Below are positions 62,703-64,000 of a stretch of DNA of 64,000 nucleotides, piece after piece. The translations under genes and the position numbers were made by a program. The notes beneath the pieces are model-generated. The model was not told where the DNA came from. It searched no databases and was given only the letters and a program-made list of their open reading frames with translations. Within the stretch, counting starts at the first letter, position 1, and each line of letters begins with the position of its first letter. The DNA is taken from assembly GCF_041052385.1 (NCBI RefSeq), contig NZ_CP163439.1, forward strand, positions 1,364,001 through 1,428,000. Reading direction: 5' to 3'. Origin of the DNA: Streptomyces sp. R28. GTDB lineage: Bacteria > Actinomycetota > Actinomycetes > Streptomycetales > Streptomycetaceae.

Positions 62703-64000
62703 GCAGGTCCACTCCTTCCATCGCGGCCACGAGGTCGTGGTCGTGCCAGCCGCGGGCGATCTCTGAGGTCACACGGCCCTGGAACATCACCAGGACCCGG
62801 TCGCACATGCGCAGGTCGTCGAGTTCGTCGGAGGCGATGAGTACTCCGGTGCCGGTGGCCGCGGTCTCCTCGACCTTGTCGAGGAGGAACTCCTTGGAGC
62901 GCACGTCCACGCCCGCGGTCGGGTTGATCAGGACCAGCAGCTTCGGGTCGTCGGCCAGGGCGCGGGCCATGACGACCTTCTGCTGGTTGCCTCCGGACAG
63001 GGAGGAGACGGGCAGTTCGGGACCGGGGGTCTTGATCGAGAGCTTCTCGATCATGCCCTCGGCGAGCAGGTCCCGGCGTCTGCGGCTCAGGAACCCGCCC
63101 TGGCCGAGCCGCTTGGGCACGGACAGGGTGGCGTTGTCCGCGATCGACATGTCGGGAACGAGGCCCTGGTGGTGCCGGTCCTGCGGGACGAACCCGGCGC
63201 CGGCGGCGAGCGCCGCGGGCACGCTGCCGGGCCTGGGCCGTCTCCCGGCGATCTCCACCTCGCCCGCCGATGCCGCCCGCAGTCCTACGACGGTCTCGGC
63301 GACCTCGGTGCGCCCGCTGCCGGCGGCTCCCGCGAGGCCGACGACCTCGCCGGCGCCGACCTGGAAGCCGACGTCGTCGTACGCGTCGCCCCGCAGAGCG
63401 CGCACGCTCAGCGCGGCCGTGGCGCCGGGGGTGAGGGTGCTCGCCCGTTCCCCTTGCCGGTCGGCCGCCGCCTCGCCGGTCATGGCGGCGACAAGGTCGG
63501 CGCGGGGCAGTTCGGCGACCGGCGCCGTGATGATGTGCCGGGCATCGCGGAAGACCGTCACCATGTCGCAGATCTCGTAGATCTCCTGGAGGTGGTGGCT
63601 GATGAACAGGAAGGTCACGCCCTGGCGTTGCAGGTCGCGGATGCGGTCGAAGAGCCGGTTGATGGCAGCCCCGTCGAGCTGGGCGGTCGGCTCGTCGAGG
63701 ATGATGAACCGCGCCCCGAAGGACAGCGCGCGGGCGATCTCGACGAACTGCCGCTGCTCGACGCTCAGTTCACCGGCCGGGGTCTGCGGGTCGACGTCCA
63801 CCGACCACGTCGACAGCAGGTCCTGTGCGCGGCGACGGGTGGCGTACCAGCTGATGAGCCGGCCCCGTCCGTGGTCGTGCCGGTTCAGGAAGAGGTTCTC
63901 GGCGACGGTCAGCGTGGGGATGATCGTCGACTTCTGGTAGACGCAGGCCACGCGCTCGCGCCAGGCGTCGCGGTCGCTGAGCCGGGGGGCCGGCTTGCCG
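62695..64000 (-). CDS. Sugar ABC ATPase, two-domain RbsA type (5' end outside window)
   Basis: Open to the right edge; about 435 residues are seen of the usual 500. The first domain is present from the Q-loop onwards (ACVYQKSTII, then LSVEQRQFVEIARAL as signature and FIILDEPTAQLD as Walker B). The second domain is complete, with GAAGSGRTEVAETVVGL as its degenerate Walker A and LSGGNQQKVVMARAL as signature. Energises the CUT2 importer together with the overlapping permease gene. Confidence 0.93.
   Translation of the reverse strand, partial: GKPAPRLSDRDAWRERVACVYQKSTIIPTLTVAENLFLNRHDHGRGRLISWYATRRRAQDLLSTWSVDVDPQTPAGELSVEQRQFVEIARALSFGARFIILDEPTAQLDGAAINRLFDRIRDLQRQGVTFLFISHHLQEIYEICDMVTVFRDARHIITAPVAELPRADLVAAMTGEAAADRQGERASTLTPGATAALSVRALRGDAYDDVGFQVGAGEVVGLAGAAGSGRTEVAETVVGLRAASAGEVEIAGRRPRPGSVPAALAAGAGFVPQDRHHQGLVPDMSIADNATLSVPKRLGQGGFLSRRRRDLLAEGMIEKLSIKTPGPELPVSSLSGGNQQKVVMARALADDPKLLVLINPTAGVDVRSKEFLLDKVEETAATGTGVLIASDELDDLRMCDRVLVMFQGRVTSEIARGWHDHDLVAAMEGVDLHA

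Overview
The window looks like a chromosomal accessory region of a Streptomyces-type actinomycete. It has very high GC, GGAGG-type ribosome sites, many GTG and TTG starts, Tat and lipoprotein signal peptides, a sugar ABC importer with no ATPase of its own, and rare TTA codons confined to regulators and an exporter. No rRNA, tRNA, CRISPR array or complete insertion sequence is visible. REGION 1 (1-22.3 kb) is a plant-cell-wall degradation island: a CE1 feruloyl-esterase-like gene, GH43-CBM6, GH27-CBM13, a second GH43, a GH10-GH62 fusion, GH12, a GH95 relic, GH42, GH74, a CUT1 oligosaccharide importer and a GH5 cellulase. Several of these genes are damaged. CE1 has lost its nucleophile segment, GH27 has three frameshifts and a 120-bp tandem duplication, GH5 has three frameshifts, and GH95 and a GH62-like gene survive only as fragments. 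CGAA-TTCG palindromes sit in the control regions of the GH27/GH43 pair and the importer, suggesting a common LacI-type regulator. GH74, GH42, the GH95 relic and the importer read as a xyloglucan-utilisation unit. REGION 2 (22.4-28.4 kb) holds an MFS exporter, a self-sufficient CYP102 (P450-reductase fusion) with a divergent TetR regulator and a clear inverted-repeat operator, and glycosidase debris. REGION 3 (28.5-48.8 kb) is the most interesting part, a biosynthetic cluster I do not recognise as a described one. A minus-strand operon encodes a KS-AT-ACP-AONS megasynthase, a Gfo/Idh/MocA-type protein, a divergent acyl-CoA dehydrogenase, a previously unannotatable 60-residue ORF, an AvrD-like protein (the family that makes syringolide-type signals) and an AAA_28-like P-loop protein; an OYE flavoenzyme follows. 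A TetR gene with an unusual array of AGAGCACTGCTCT sites faces an MMPL exporter coupled to an Acg-type nitroreductase. Next come an IclR regulator, a free-standing ACP with a FabF-type synthase, an AraC regulator and a second, paralogous IclR. The megasynthase plus free ACP and KASII resembles the alkylpyrrole branch of prodiginine biosynthesis (RedL with RedQ/RedR), but the AvrD gene and the peptide gene are not part of that pathway. REGION 4 (48.8-54.4 kb) has a TetR/metallo-beta-lactamase-fold pair, a divergent YtcJ-type amidohydrolase with an APC permease, and a GntR regulator. REGION 5 (54.4-64 kb) is a tightly overlapping deoxysugar operon (ribose-type ABC importer, fuconate dehydratase, lactonase, FucU mutarotase, dehydrogenases, KDPG-type aldolase, KDG-type kinase, aldo/keto reductase, GntR), most likely for L-fucose and related sugars; it runs off the right end. 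Its substrate would fit fucose released from fucosylated xyloglucan in region 1. All functions are inferred from sequence motifs read by eye; no database search was run.
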